Below, piece after piece: positions 34,328 through 43,846 of a DNA stretch of 64,000 bases (position 1 is its first letter; the number at the start of each line of letters is the position of its first letter). The DNA is from an uncultured Bacteroidia bacterium (GTDB lineage: Bacteria > Bacteroidota > Bacteroidia > Bacteroidales > F082): positions 372,001 through 436,000 of the forward strand of contig CADADR010000001.1 in assembly GCA_902786745.1 (NCBI GenBank), in the 5' to 3' direction. The notes beneath the pieces were generated by a model. That model searched no databases and was not told the DNA's origin. It worked only from the letters and a program-made list of their open reading frames with translations. Both the position numbers and the translations under genes were made by a program.

Positions 34328-35338
34328 TTATTTCATAGCCTGTTCCACGGCGACGGCGACGGCGACAGTGGCACCCACCATCGGGTTGTTGCCCATGCCG
34401 AGGTAACCCATCATCTCGACGTGTGCCGGGACGGATGAGGAGCCAGCGAACTGGGCGTCGCTGTGCATACGGCCCATGGTGTCGGTCATGCCGTAGCTGG
34501 CAGGACCGGCGGCCATGTTATCGGGGTGCAGGGTACGTCCCGTGCCACCGCCAGAGGCGACGGAGAAGTAAGGCTTGCCTGCCAACAGGCGTTCTTTCTT
34601 ATAGGTGCCCGCCACAGGGTGTTGGAAACGGGTCGGGTTGGTCGAGTTGCCCGTGATGGACACGTCGACGTTCTCCAGCCACAGGATGGCCACGCCCTCG
34701 CGGACGTCGTCGGCACCGTAGCAGTTCACCTTCGAGCGGAGACCCGTCGAATAGGGGATGCGCTCCACGACGGTTACTTTGCCGGTGTAGTAGTCAAACT
34801 CGGTGCGGCAATAGGTGAAGCCGTTGATGCGGCTGATGATCTTGGCGGCGTCTTTGCCGAGGCCGTTGAGGATGACACGCAGGGGCTTTTGGCGCACCTT
34901 GTTGGCCATCTCTGCAATCTTGATGGCGCCTTCGGCGGCGGCGAAGCTCTCGTGGCCAGCCAGGAAGGCGAAGCACTCGGTCTCCTCGCGGAGCAGACGG
35001 GCGGCGAGGTTGCCGTGGCCGATGCCGACCTTACGGTCGTCGGCGACGGAGCCGTCGATGCAGAACGACTGCAGGCCTTCGCCGATGGCTTCGGCTGCGT
35101 CGGCTGCGTTCTTGCAGCCCTTCTTGATGGCGATGGCGGCACCGCAGGTGTAAGCCCACTTCACGTTCTCGAAGCAGATGGGCTGGGTCTCCTCAGCCAT
35201 CTTGTAGGGGTCGATGCCCTTGGCTTCGCAGATCTCGTCGGCTTCCTCGATGCTCTTGATGCCGTATTGGTTCAAAACTTTCAGGACATTGGCCATGCGG
35301 CGTTCCTGACTTTCAAATTTCACTTCTCTTCTTGCCAT
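34328..35338 (-). CDS. GGGtGRT protein
   Basis: A 336-residue protein named after its conserved motif, visible here as SVASGGGTGRTLHPDN near residue 270. A family of this name exists in databases without a known biochemical role. Other conserved-looking stretches are EETQPICFENVKWAYTCGAAIA and GSVADDRKVGIGHGNLAARLL, with several Cys residues. It starts 12 bp after the stop of an NifU-like scaffold protein on the same strand, a pairing I recall from other anaerobes. That context suggests iron-sulphur or redox chemistry, which is inference only. Confidence 0.82.
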   Translation of the reverse strand: MARREVKFESQERRMANVLKVLNQYGIKSIEEADEICEAKGIDPYKMAEETQPICFENVKWAYTCGAAIAIKKGCKNAADAAEAIGEGLQSFCIDGSVADDRKVGIGHGNLAARLLREETECFAFLAGHESFAAAEGAIKIAEMANKVRQKPLRVILNGLGKDAAKIISRINGFTYCRTEFDYYTGKVTVVERIPYSTGLRSKVNCYGADDVREGVAILWLENVDVSITGNSTNPTRFQHPVAGTYKKERLLAGKPYFSVASGGGTGRTLHPDNMAAGPASYGMTDTMGRMHSDAQFAGSSSVPAHVEMMGYLGMGNNPMVGATVAVAVAVEQAMK

Positions 35339-35350
35339 GGTATGTCCTCC

Positions 35351-36043
35351 TTATTCTTTACGTGGGTCAATGTATTTGGCTGCATCGGCGAAACGGCCAT
35401 AGGTGCCGGTGGCTTTCTTCAGGGCCTCGTTGGCATCGTCACCCTTCTTGATGAATTCCATCATCTTGCCGAGGCTGACAAATTCGTAACCGATGATTTC
35501 GCTGTTCTCGTCCAAGGCGATGCGGGTGCAATAGCCTTCGGTCATTTCGAGGTAACGGGGACCTTTCTCCAAGGTGCCGAACATCGTACCGATCTGGCTG
35601 CGCAGGCCCTTGCCGAGGTCCTCGAGCGAGGCGCCGACGAGCAAGCCGCCTTCGGAGAAGGCCGACTGTGAGCGACCGTAGACAATCTGCAGGAAGATCT
35701 CGCGCATGGCGGTGTTGATGGCGTCGCACACGAGGTCGGTGTTAAGGGCTTCGAGCACGGTCTTGCCAGGCAGGATCTCAGAAGCCATGGCGGCCGAGTG
35801 GGTCATGCCAGAGCAACCGATGGTCTCTACCAAGGCTTCTTGGATGATGCCGTCCTTCACGTTGAGGGTCAGCTTGCAGGCACCCTGTTGAGGGGCGCAC
35901 CAGCCGATACCGTGAGTGAAACCGCTGATGTCTTTCACATCTTTGACGCGCACCCACTTGCCTTCCTCCGGAATCGGAGCGCAAGGATGGTTGGCGCCTT
36001 TCTTCACGCAACATTGGTGTTGCACTTCTTGTGTGTAAATCAT
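35351..36043 (-). CDS. NifU/IscU-like iron-sulphur scaffold protein
   Basis: A 230-residue protein related to IscU/NifU scaffolds. The Cys-containing segments are GWCAPQQGACKLTL, VETIGCSGMTHSAAMASEI and LNTDLVCDAINTAMRE, matching the spacing of scaffold ligands. It has an extra Cys-rich N-terminus (QCCVKKGANHPC) and a C-terminal extension after about 150 (SLGKMMEFIKKGDDANEAL) not found in IscU. It is paired with the GGGtGRT gene. The start at 36043 (MIYTQEVQ) follows the -7 box at 36080-36087; an upstream frame would run into it. Confidence 0.82.
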   Translation of the reverse strand: MIYTQEVQHQCCVKKGANHPCAPIPEEGKWVRVKDVKDISGFTHGIGWCAPQQGACKLTLNVKDGIIQEALVETIGCSGMTHSAAMASEILPGKTVLEALNTDLVCDAINTAMREIFLQIVYGRSQSAFSEGGLLVGASLEDLGKGLRSQIGTMFGTLEKGPRYLEMTEGYCTRIALDENSEIIGYEFVSLGKMMEFIKKGDDANEALKKATGTYGRFADAAKYIDPRKE

Positions 36044-36079
36044 TATTTCGCTTTTTAAGTTGATTCTAAAATAGGGCTG

Positions 36080-36087
36080 CAAAGATA
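36080..36087 (-). promoter_or_regulatory. -7 box for the NifU-like/GGGtGRT operon
   Basis: TATCTTTG on the minus strand, 37 bp upstream of the ATG at 36043. Confidence 0.6.
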
Positions 36088-36116
36088 CGGATAATTCCTT
36101 ATCCCTGCATGATTAA

Positions 36117-37769
36117 TTATTTGGCCAGGTTCCAAACTTCCTCCAAGTCAATGTCCCATCCGGCTTTCAATTCGAGCGGGTCTTTGTAGTCGAGGATGGT
36201 CTCGGGCAGGGCGTGGTGGTGGTAGTTGCCTGTGCTCCACTTGCCGTTGCCGTCGGCATCGAGGATGGCGCGGAGCTTGTATTTGGCAGGCATGAGGTAG
36301 TCGAACATCACTTCTTGCTTATGGGTGATGGCCTCTTCTTTCAACACCTTTCCGCTCTCGTCGGTGAGTTGCACCACGACCTGTTTCATGCCTTTGGGCG
36401 GCGCAACGGTGATGTAGATGTTGCCGTATTCGTCGTCCTTAAGCACATGGAAATCGGCACGAATGACATCGTTGGTGCGACCACGGATGCCCCAAAACAC
36501 CGAGTCGGGGATCTCGAAGCTGTAGCTCGAGTCGGCCGAGAAAGGTGTGGTGAGGCGGTATTTCATGCCATATTCATCAGCAGGCTCAAAGGCGAGGCGG
36601 CCATAATAAGCCGTTGAGTCGCATTTGAAGACCGCCGAGTCGCTCATCTGGTAGTTGATGATGGGCTCTGAGAATTTCAAAATAAGGTCTTGCCCAGGTA
36701 TCAGCCCGACCCTGTTGAGTAGGTTGTTATTGACAGTCAGTTTTTTAGGTTCTGTCTTGCGTCTTCTGTTGCCACCAGCCTCCTTGAATTTCAAGCTGTA
36801 GCGCGATGAGTCGTTGATGACGGTGTCGTATTTCACCTGTACCCACAGGCTATCCATAACATTGGGCGTGAAATACCACCAAATGGTGTCATATTCGGCG
36901 GAATGCATGGTCACGAGGTTGAAGGTGTCGGGCAGCATCTCGGGGGTCATGACGACGGCATCCTTGGCGGGATGGCGGAACACGAAACGCAGCATGCCTT
37001 CTTCGATCAACTTTTTCTCCAGCAGCACCTGCGTCGAGTCCACCTCAGTGAACATATACAAGGTGTGGCTGATGGAGTCGTTGTGGCGAACCAGGCTGTC
37101 CAAAAACGCTACTTCCTCGTTGGGCTGGTCGAAATAAAGGTTGGAGTTCACATCCTTTAAGGCAAAGATGAGGTAGTTTTTGTCGGCCAGTCCGTTGAGG
37201 CTGAACCTGCCTTCCTTGTCAGTCTTAGTGATGTAATTGGGCTTGTCGCTCATGGGCAGGTCATACACGTTGTCAAGGTCGCCGGCATAGAGTCCGACAT
37301 AAGCGTTCTCGACGGGTTTCTTGTCGGCGGCACTCAAGACGTTTCCCTTCACAGAGAGGGTGTCGATATGGTCGCCCGTGGCGAAGCTGTAGACGAAATC
37401 CTTAAACAGGTTGCCTTCGTGTAAGTCCTTGATGGCTGAGCCGAAATTGATGGTATAGGTGGTGTTGGGCGCTAGGCTTTCCTTGAATTTGACGACAACC
37501 GTCTTGTTGTGCAACTTGATGTCAGGCTTCTCGCTCAATGGCGGTGAAATCAACACGTTTTGGTTGGCATTCTCAAGGGTGATGTATTCGTCGAAGGTAA
37601 TCTCGATTTTCTTACCGATGAAGTTGACGCTGTTGTTTTCGGGCACGGCTTCAACCACTACGGGCGGCATGTTGTCCTTGGGTCCGCCTGTGGGCGCCAC
37701 CGCATTGGCGCAACGCTGGGCGAGGAAGGCTGTAAGCAATAAACTAGCCGTAATGAGAATATGTTTCAC
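36117..37769 (-). CDS. Ig-like domain lipoprotein, Bacteroidota type
   Basis: A 550-residue protein with an SPII signal whose lipidated Cys is in TAFLAQRC, directly followed by [18 protein letters not shown]. Residues about 35-130 form an Ig-like fold (SbsA-type; [21 protein letters not shown] ... FSFATGD pattern). Further beta domains follow, including a carboxypeptidase-regulatory-like segment ([11 protein letters not shown]). No ATG fits the signal peptide: the best start is GTG at 37769, 17 bp from the -7 box at 37786-37793. An ATG at 37820 would lie upstream of that promoter. The exact function is unknown; relatives are conserved surface lipoproteins. Confidence 0.8.
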   Translation of the reverse strand: MKHILITASLLLTAFLAQRCANAVAPTGGPKDNMPPVVVEAVPENNSVNFIGKKIEITFDEYITLENANQNVLISPPLSEKPDIKLHNKTVVVKFKESLAPNTTYTINFGSAIKDLHEGNLFKDFVYSFATGDHIDTLSVKGNVLSAADKKPVENAYVGLYAGDLDNVYDLPMSDKPNYITKTDKEGRFSLNGLADKNYLIFALKDVNSNLYFDQPNEEVAFLDSLVRHNDSISHTLYMFTEVDSTQVLLEKKLIEEGMLRFVFRHPAKDAVVMTPEMLPDTFNLVTMHSAEYDTIWWYFTPNVMDSLWVQVKYDTVINDSSRYSLKFKEAGGNRRRKTEPKKLTVNNNLLNRVGLIPGQDLILKFSEPIINYQMSDSAVFKCDSTAYYGRLAFEPADEYGMKYRLTTPFSADSSYSFEIPDSVFWGIRGRTNDVIRADFHVLKDDEYGNIYITVAPPKGMKQVVVQLTDESGKVLKEEAITHKQEVMFDYLMPAKYKLRAILDADGNGKWSTGNYHHHALPETILDYKDPLELKAGWDIDLEEVWNLAK

Positions 37770-37785
37770 TTTCCGAATCACGGGG

Positions 37786-37843
37786 CAAAGATACAATTTT
37801 GTTGCTTTCTTGCATACCATTCCAAATGGTTTTCCTATTTTTG
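37786..37843. promoter_or_regulatory. Divergent -7 boxes for the Ig-like lipoprotein and aspS
   Basis: TATCTTTG on the minus strand (37793-37786) and TATTTTTG on the plus strand (37836-37843). Confidence 0.6.
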
Positions 37844-37883
37844 CAAGTTAATTCTATATAGAAATCATAAAAACAGAAATATT

Positions 37884-39638
37884 ATGTACAGAACGCATAC
37901 TTGTGGCGAACTCCGTCTTGCCGACGCTGGCAAGGAAGTGACTTTGGCAGGCTGGGTGCAGCGCGTGCGCGACAAAGGCTCCCTCGTTTGGATTGACCTC
38001 CGCGACCGTTATGGCATCACCCAACTTTTCCTGGATGGCAACAGCGATCCTAAACTCATCGAACAGGCCCGTACCTTCGGCCGTGAATACGTGATTCAGG
38101 CCAAGGGTACCGTCATCGAACGTGAATCGAAAAACCCGAATATGCCGACAGGCGACATTGAGTTGAAGGTGAGTGAGTTCAAACTGCTCAACAGCAGCAA
38201 GACCCCGCCTTTCACCATCGAAGACGTCAGCGACGGTGGCGATGACCTTCGCATGAAATACCGCTATTTGGATATCCGTCGCAACCCCGTTCGCCAGAAC
38301 CTCGAACTGCGCCACCGCATGGCCATGTTGGTGCGCAACTATTTGAGTAACCTCAACTTCCTCGAAATCGAGACCCCGATGCTCATCAAGAGCACGCCCG
38401 AGGGTGCCCGTGACTTTGTGGTGCCGAGCCGTATGAACCCTGGTGAGTTTTACGCCCTGCCGCAAAGCCCGCAGCAGTACAAGCAGCTGCTGATGGTGGC
38501 TGGCATGGACCGCTATTTCCAAATCGTGCGTTGCTTCCGTGATGAGGACCTCCGCGCCGACCGTCAGCCGGAGTTCACGCAAATCGACTGCGAGATGTCG
38601 TTTGTGGAACAAGAGGATGTGCTGAACACCTTCGAAGGTCTGGCCAAGCACCTCTTTAAAGAGATGAAAGGGCTCGAATTTGGCCAATTCCCGCGCATGA
38701 CCTGGCACGACGCCATGAAATACTATGGCTCCGACAAGCCCGACATCCGCTTCGGGATGAAGTTTGTGGAACTCAACGATGTGGTGAAAGGCAAGGGCTT
38801 CGGCCTCTTCGACAACGCCGACCTGGTGGTCGGTATCTGCGCCGAGGGCTGCTCGGAATACACCCGCAAGCAACTCGATGCCCTCACTGAGTTCGTGAAG
38901 CGTCCGCAGGTGGGTGCTGGCGGCATGGTCTACATCAAATACAACACCGATGGCACCTTCAAGTCGTCCGTCGATAAGTTCTACACGCCCGAAGACCTGA
39001 AGGTCATCGCCGCCAAGTTCGGCGCCAAGCCCGGCGACTTGATGCTCATCCTCTGCGGCGAGGCCATGAAGACCCGCGTGCAGTTGAATGCTTTGCGTCT
39101 TGAGATGGGCAACCAACTCGGACTGCGCAAGCCTGATGAATATGCACCGCTGTGGGTCATCGACTTCCCGTTGCTCGAATGGGACGAGGAAACGCAACGC
39201 TACTATGCTATGCACCATCCCTTCACCGCTCCGAAACCCGAGGACGAGGCTCTGCTCGACGACCCGACGAAGTGGGGTGACATCCGCGCCAACGCTTACG
39301 ACATCGTGATGAACGGTGTGGAGGTCGGCGGTGGCTCCATCCGTATCCACGACCGCACCTTGCAGAACAAGATGTTCCACACCCTCGGCTTCACCGACGA
39401 GAAGGCCCAGGAGCAGTTCGGCTTCCTGATGGGTGCCTTCGAGTATGGTGCTCCGCCTCACGCTGGTCTGGCCTTCGGTTTCGACCGTCTCTGCTCGCTC
39501 TTTGGCGGCGCCGACAGCATCCGCGACTTCATCGCCTTCCCGAAGAACAACGCCGGCCGCGATGTGATGAGCGGCTCACCCGCCCCGATTGCCCAAGAGC
39601 AGTTAGACGAATTGCAGATTGCGCTGAATTTGAAATGA
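37884..39638 (+). CDS. aspS: Aspartyl-tRNA synthetase
   Basis: A 584-residue class II synthetase of the bacterial type. The N-terminal OB-fold anticodon domain begins [41 protein letters not shown]. Motif 2 is in [20 protein letters not shown], the GAD insertion domain follows, and motif 3 is GLAFGFDRL. The start at 37884 matches the conserved MYRTHTCG. It lacks nothing visible; length is normal. A 28-bp palindromic repeat lies 13 bp past its stop. Confidence 0.96.
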   Translation: MYRTHTCGELRLADAGKEVTLAGWVQRVRDKGSLVWIDLRDRYGITQLFLDGNSDPKLIEQARTFGREYVIQAKGTVIERESKNPNMPTGDIELKVSEFKLLNSSKTPPFTIEDVSDGGDDLRMKYRYLDIRRNPVRQNLELRHRMAMLVRNYLSNLNFLEIETPMLIKSTPEGARDFVVPSRMNPGEFYALPQSPQQYKQLLMVAGMDRYFQIVRCFRDEDLRADRQPEFTQIDCEMSFVEQEDVLNTFEGLAKHLFKEMKGLEFGQFPRMTWHDAMKYYGSDKPDIRFGMKFVELNDVVKGKGFGLFDNADLVVGICAEGCSEYTRKQLDALTEFVKRPQVGAGGMVYIKYNTDGTFKSSVDKFYTPEDLKVIAAKFGAKPGDLMLILCGEAMKTRVQLNALRLEMGNQLGLRKPDEYAPLWVIDFPLLEWDEETQRYYAMHHPFTAPKPEDEALLDDPTKWGDIRANAYDIVMNGVEVGGGSIRIHDRTLQNKMFHTLGFTDEKAQEQFGFLMGAFEYGAPPHAGLAFGFDRLCSLFGGADSIRDFIAFPKNNAGRDVMSGSPAPIAQEQLDELQIALNLK

Positions 39639-39650
39639 TTAGGATTTAAT

Positions 39651-39680
39651 TGTAGAGACGGTGCATGCACCGTCTCTACA
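39651..39680. repeat. 28-bp palindromic repeat, copy 4 (downstream of aspS)
   Basis: A perfect palindrome (30 bp with flanking T/A) with arms GTAGAGACG / CGTCTCTAC and the core GTGCATGCAC, starting 12-13 bp after the aspS stop. Confidence 0.85.
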
Positions 39681-39722
39681 TAATCAATAATCAAAGGAAG
39701 AAATATAAAAAAAAGTAATAAT

Positions 39723-40484
39723 ATGAAAATGAGATATTTGAAATCCATTGTGACGGTAGTATTTCTGTCAATGGCAGTCTTGTTGGTCTTTGATTCTTGC
39801 TCGACAAGCAAAAAGACGGCCACTCGAAAAGGCGATGCAAGCATTACCGCAAATACTCCAGATTATAAAAGAATAAAGAAAGAAATCAACACTAAAGGAA
39901 GCGAGTTCTATTATCCTGAATTGTTGAGGCGTTTTGAAGCTGCGGATACGACTTTGACTGCGGAACAAATTCATTATTTCTATTATGGTACAGCCACCCG
40001 ACCTGAATTTGATCCATTCCAGTCTGAACATGTTGCTTATGCTTTGTTGAAGGAGGAACTGAAAGGCGATACTCTTACGGAAGAGAATTGGAAGCAAGCG
40101 GCTGAAATAGTGGAAAAATATCTTGATGAAGATCCAACTAATCTTGGGTTCCACATATACAAACAGAATGTGTATTCTGAACTGTATGGGGAAGAATCAG
40201 AAGAGGCGTACAATGCTTATATTCAAGTAGTAATGCTGTATTCTGCCATTGCATCTACGGGTGATGGAGAATCGCAAGAAACGGCTTTTCATGTAATTTG
40301 TGTTTCGGATGAATATGCTTTGATGAGGATGTTTGGTCTTTCTCCAAAGAGCCAAGCGCTATTGGAGAAGAAAGGTCGGTCTTATGATAGGATGGACTTG
40401 GAAGAAAACGAATATGGTTTGGAAGCTTTGTATTTTGATATTACGGTTAGTTTTGAAGCAATGAATAAAATGTTTGGGCATTGA
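39723..40484 (+). CDS. DUF4919-type lipoprotein
   Basis: A 253-residue protein with an SPII signal ending in LVFDSC. The rest is alpha-helical, with the segment IHYFYYGTATRPEFDPFQ typical of DUF4919 proteins in Bacteroidota. That assignment is from memory of the family pattern. Helical-repeat character (EENWKQAAEIVEKYLDEDPTNLGFHIYK) suggests a TPR-like scaffold. The gene is more AT-rich than its neighbours aspS and pfkA. The start could also be the ATG at 39729. The function is unknown. Confidence 0.75.
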   Translation: MKMRYLKSIVTVVFLSMAVLLVFDSCSTSKKTATRKGDASITANTPDYKRIKKEINTKGSEFYYPELLRRFEAADTTLTAEQIHYFYYGTATRPEFDPFQSEHVAYALLKEELKGDTLTEENWKQAAEIVEKYLDEDPTNLGFHIYKQNVYSELYGEESEEAYNAYIQVVMLYSAIASTGDGESQETAFHVICVSDEYALMRMFGLSPKSQALLEKKGRSYDRMDLEENEYGLEALYFDITVSFEAMNKMFGH

Positions 40485-40532
40485 GATGAATCTTAAATCT
40501 TTGAATTTTGAATCATAAATAACCTATTGAAT

Positions 40533-41627
40533 ATGAAAAGATTACTAGTCCTTACCGGTGGCGGCGATTGCCCAGGCTTGAATGCCGTGATACGCGCCAT
40601 CGTGAAGCGAGCCGCCCAAGAGAAAGATTGGGAAGTGCTCGGCAGCATACAAGCCTACAACGGCATCCTGTGGGAACCCACCGAGGTCGTCAGGCTGACA
40701 CCAGAGTCGGTGCGCGGCATCCATTTCCGTGGAGGCACCATCATCGAGACCACCAACAAGGGTGGCCCGTTCAACTGGCCCATCAAGAACGCCGACGGCA
40801 CTTGGAGCACCGTGGATCGCAGTGACGAGATGCTTCGCAAAATGCAATACATGGGCATCGATGCAGTTATCAGCATCGGCGGCGACGGCTCGCAGCGCAT
40901 CTCACAGAAGCTCTACGAGAAGGGCTTGAACATCATTGGTGTGCCCAAGACCATCGACAACGACCTTTCGTCGACGGAATGCACCTTCGGTTTCCAGACC
41001 GCTGTGCAGATTGCCACCGAGGCCGTCGACAAACTTGTCACCACGGCCGCTTCGCACAACCGTGTCTTTGTACTCGAAGTGATGGGTCGCGACGCTGGTT
41101 GGATCGCCTTGCATTCTGCTATCGCAGGTGGCGCAGAGGTGTGCTTGCTGCCTGAGTTCCCTTATGACATTAACATCGTGAAGGAACGCTTGGAGCATCG
41201 TTTCAACCATGACCGTGGCTTTGCCGTGGTGGTTGCTTCGGAAGGTGCACGTCCGAAGGATGGCCAGCAGGTGTTTGAGATCAGCACCGAGGTCGGCTAT
41301 GAGAACAAGAAACTGGGTGGCATCGGTCGTCGTTTCATCGAGGAGATGAAGGCGGCAGGCTTCACCCACGACATGCGTGAGACTACCTTGGGTCACCTGC
41401 AGCGCGGTGGCGTGCCGATTGCCTACGACCGTGTCTTGTCAGCCGAGTTTGGCGTGAAGGCTTTTGAGATGGTCCTCAACGGACAGTTCGGCCAGATGGT
41501 AGCCTATCATCATCCCGATGTGGTGGCCGTCTCGCTCAAGGAAGCTGTTTCCAAGCCTAACCTCGTTAGCCTCGATAGCGACTTGGTGCGCACCGCCCGT
41601 GGCTTGAACATCTCGTTGGGTATTTGA
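40533..41627 (+). CDS. pfkA: 6-phosphofructokinase, group III-like
   Basis: A 364-residue glycolytic enzyme phosphorylating fructose 6-phosphate. Motifs are TGGGDCPGLNAVIRA, SIGGDGSQR, GVPKTIDNDL, and EVMGRDAGWIALHSAIAGGAE. The glycine after GGD points to ATP rather than pyrophosphate as donor, while the lysine in PKTIDND is the residue typical of PPi-type enzymes. This G/K combination marks the group III (mixed) PFKs. I used ATG 40533 (MKRLLVL); the TTG at 40527 is unlikely. The next gene starts 19 bp after the stop. Confidence 0.93.
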   Translation: MKRLLVLTGGGDCPGLNAVIRAIVKRAAQEKDWEVLGSIQAYNGILWEPTEVVRLTPESVRGIHFRGGTIIETTNKGGPFNWPIKNADGTWSTVDRSDEMLRKMQYMGIDAVISIGGDGSQRISQKLYEKGLNIIGVPKTIDNDLSSTECTFGFQTAVQIATEAVDKLVTTAASHNRVFVLEVMGRDAGWIALHSAIAGGAEVCLLPEFPYDINIVKERLEHRFNHDRGFAVVVASEGARPKDGQQVFEISTEVGYENKKLGGIGRRFIEEMKAAGFTHDMRETTLGHLQRGGVPIAYDRVLSAEFGVKAFEMVLNGQFGQMVAYHHPDVVAVSLKEAVSKPNLVSLDSDLVRTARGLNISLGI

Positions 41628-41646
41628 TGACTTTGCGACCGCATAC

Positions 41647-42288
41647 ATGGCGAAGAACAAGTTTTATGTAGTGTGGATAGGCCACAATCCGGGCGTCTAC
41701 GACCGATGGGAGGATTGCCAGAAGGAGATCGAGGGGGTCAAGGGGGCCAAATACAAAGGCTTTACTGACCGCACGAGTGCCGAGACCGCTTTCAAAGAAG
41801 GCCCCGACAACTATTGGGGTAAGGATGTGGCGCACACTGTCGACCTCTCAAAGGCAAAAGAGCAGCCCATCAGTCCCGCCATTGCCGTGGATGCGGCTTG
41901 TGCGGGCAACCCGGGCAAGATGGAATACCAGGGTGTCTTCGTTGACTTCGGCGTGCAGCCAGCCAACGCCTACAACCTGTTTAAGAGCCCCGTCTTCGAG
42001 AATGGCACCAACAACATAGGAGAGTTCTTGGCCATTGTCCATGCCCTCGCCCTGCAGAAGAAAAACGGATGGACTTACCCCATTTACAGCGATTCGGTTA
42101 ATGCGCAGAAGTGGGTACGAGAGAAGAAATGCAAGACCAAGTTGCAGCCCAACGCTAAGAACGCCTACCTTTTCGAACTCGTCGCCCGCGCCGAGAAATG
42201 GCTCAACGAAAACGCCATCGAGGTACCTGTGTTGAAATGGAAGACGGAAATATGGGGTGAAATCCCGGCCGATTTTGGTAGGAAATAA
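41647..42288 (+). CDS. rnhA: Ribonuclease H with N-terminal hybrid-binding (viroplasmin-like) domain
   Basis: A 213-residue protein. The N-terminal 45 residues (FYVVWIGHNPGVYDRWEDCQKEI ... YKGFTDRTSAETAF) are the RNA-DNA hybrid-binding domain found in RNase H1 and viroplasmin proteins. The catalytic domain follows with Asp in AVDAACAGNPG, Glu in GEFLAIVHAL, Asp in YSDSVNAQKW and the last Asp in IPADFGRK. It removes RNA from hybrids such as primers and R-loops. It probably shares a transcript with pfkA. Confidence 0.92.
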   Translation: MAKNKFYVVWIGHNPGVYDRWEDCQKEIEGVKGAKYKGFTDRTSAETAFKEGPDNYWGKDVAHTVDLSKAKEQPISPAIAVDAACAGNPGKMEYQGVFVDFGVQPANAYNLFKSPVFENGTNNIGEFLAIVHALALQKKNGWTYPIYSDSVNAQKWVREKKCKTKLQPNAKNAYLFELVARAEKWLNENAIEVPVLKWKTEIWGEIPADFGRK

Positions 42289-42326
42289 AAAAATAGCTAC
42301 TTTTACCGCCTCAAACTTGACTCGGA

Positions 42327-43067
42327 ATGCTGAAATATGACTCGTTTTATTTCCAATGCCCGCATTGCCAGGCTTGGCTCGAAGGCCGCAACCTGAAAGC
42401 CGAGATGGTGAATCAGGCTATTCTGTATTCCGATGGTAAGGTGCTGAACGACAATCTGATCACCACGCCTCAGAAGATGATTATGTGTCCGTCGTGTGGC
42501 CATAGCTTCTGGGTCGAGCATCCCGAGGAGCCTTTCATCACCTACGAAAAACCTGATGCCGAGGTCTATTCATGGAACACGTGGCGTTTCTTCGGCATCA
42601 GTTTCTCCGACAATAAGGGGAAGATGGCTTTGATCAACCATTACAAGACCTTCCTAAAGAAGAGCCATTATGACCCGAAGAAAGAGATTTACCTTCGCCG
42701 TTTCCTGTGGTGGGCTTATAATGACTTGCATCGTAACCACCAACACGTGCGCCTGAAATACCTGCTCAACGGCTTCATGAGTTTCGGCGTCTGGCACTGC
42801 AACCGTAAGTTGATCCTGGAAGGCGAGAAGCTATTCCTCAAAAACCATAAGGACTTTACCGAGAATCTGCAACGCCTCTTGGCGCTGCTTGAGAAGCACC
42901 CTGATGAGCAGATCGACCTGGAGTTGCCGGAAATCTACCGCGAGTTGCGTCAGTTCGACAAGGTGAAGGAGCTGCTCGAACAGGTGGGTAGCCGAACGCA
43001 TTTCACCAATGAATTATTACGTCATTCCAAGTGGAAAGACCCAAGGGTCTTTATGGTGTCAGGATAA
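42327..43067 (+). CDS. Zinc-ribbon protein of unknown function
   Basis: A 246-residue cytoplasmic protein. CPHC (about 11-14) and CPSC (about 54-57) form a split four-Cys zinc ribbon. The rest is helical with repeated Tyr/Trp/His-rich stretches (YLRRFLWWAYNDLHRNHQHV) and a C-terminal pair of helices resembling TPR units (LPEIYRELRQFDKVKELLEQV). No catalytic motif was recognised. A strong terminator follows. Confidence 0.72.
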   Translation: MLKYDSFYFQCPHCQAWLEGRNLKAEMVNQAILYSDGKVLNDNLITTPQKMIMCPSCGHSFWVEHPEEPFITYEKPDAEVYSWNTWRFFGISFSDNKGKMALINHYKTFLKKSHYDPKKEIYLRRFLWWAYNDLHRNHQHVRLKYLLNGFMSFGVWHCNRKLILEGEKLFLKNHKDFTENLQRLLALLEKHPDEQIDLELPEIYRELRQFDKVKELLEQVGSRTHFTNELLRHSKWKDPRVFMVSG

Positions 43068-43074
43068 AAAAGAA

Positions 43075-43100
43075 AAGGACGGCTAAGGCCGTCCTTTTTC
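43075..43100. terminator. Rho-independent terminator, possibly bidirectional
   Basis: Stem AAGGACGGC / GCCGTCCTT with the loop TAAG, then TTTC on the + strand and an A/T-rich run on the other side (AAAAAAGA before the stem). It sits between convergent genes, the zinc-ribbon gene (+) and ssb (-). Confidence 0.8.
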
Positions 43101-43118
43101 GTTATCGAAGACCGATGC

Positions 43119-43460
43119 TCAGTCCTTCGTGCGATCGATCAGGAACAAGTCGTTGATCCAGACTTCGATGTTGGAATGGCGTTGGCCCTTGTCGTCGGTC
43201 CATTCGTTGTTTCTCAGGCTTCCGTCAACGGCGATTTGCAAGCCTTTCCTGACGTTGTTTTCGACGCGGTCGGCGATTTTACCCCATGCCACGATGGTGA
43301 ACCACTGTGTGTCGTTGACCCATTCGCGGTTGGCGTTCATGCGGCGTTCGTCGACGGCAAGGCGGAAACGTGCCACTTTACTGTTGTTGCTAAAGCTCTT
43401 CACTTCAGGTTCTGCACCTGGGCGGCCAATCAGCATGACCGAATTTCTCATTGTACTCAT
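43119..43460 (-). CDS. ssb: Single-stranded DNA-binding protein, copy 1
   Basis: A 113-residue OB-fold SSB (NSVMLIGRPGAEPEVKSF ... WFTIVAWGKIADRV ... KGLQIAVDGSLRNNEW). It lacks the acidic DDIPF-type C-terminal tail that recruits partner proteins in replicative SSBs; it ends LIDRTKD. It therefore looks like an accessory or element-type SSB. A paralogue lies 35 bp upstream with almost the same leader (tactcatagttgtgtgtg), so the pair is a tandem duplication. Confidence 0.9.
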   Translation of the reverse strand: MSTMRNSVMLIGRPGAEPEVKSFSNNSKVARFRLAVDERRMNANREWVNDTQWFTIVAWGKIADRVENNVRKGLQIAVDGSLRNNEWTDDKGQRHSNIEVWINDLFLIDRTKD

Positions 43461-43495
43461 AGTTGTGTGTGTTTAAAAGGTTATTAATAAGGTGT

Positions 43496-43846
43496 TTAGT
43501 CGTTTTGTTCTTTTCCCCAGTCCAAGAGGATGAAGTTGTTCAGGTGGATCTCTGTCGACTGATGGCGTTGGCCGTTGCTGTCGGTCCATTCGTTGTTGCG
43601 CAAGGCACCGTCGATGGCGATCCTTTTGCCTTTCTTCACCGCCAGGGCGACGCGCTCGGCGGTCTTGTCCCATGCCACCACGTTAAACCATTGTGTGTCT
43701 TTCACCTGTTCGTGGTTGGCGTTACGGTGTGTCTCGTTCACGGCAAGGCTGAAGCGCGTGACGATGCGGTTGTCGTTGAAGGTTCTCGTTTCAGGTTCTG
43801 CACCCGGGCGGCCAATCAGGATGACCGAATTTCTCATTGTACTCAT
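43496..43846 (-). CDS. ssb: Single-stranded DNA-binding protein, copy 2
   Basis: A 116-residue paralogue of the downstream gene, starting with the same MSTMRNSV and sharing LIGRPGAEPE, WFNVVAWDKTAERV and IAIDGALRNNEWTD. The C-terminus ends LLDWGKEQND with no DDIPF-type tail. Two diverged, tail-less SSBs side by side suggest a specialised function such as competence, recombination or a mobile-element origin rather than chromosome replication. The 5' leaders of both genes are nearly identical over about 25 bp. Confidence 0.9.
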   Translation of the reverse strand: MSTMRNSVILIGRPGAEPETRTFNDNRIVTRFSLAVNETHRNANHEQVKDTQWFNVVAWDKTAERVALAVKKGKRIAIDGALRNNEWTDSNGQRHQSTEIHLNNFILLDWGKEQND

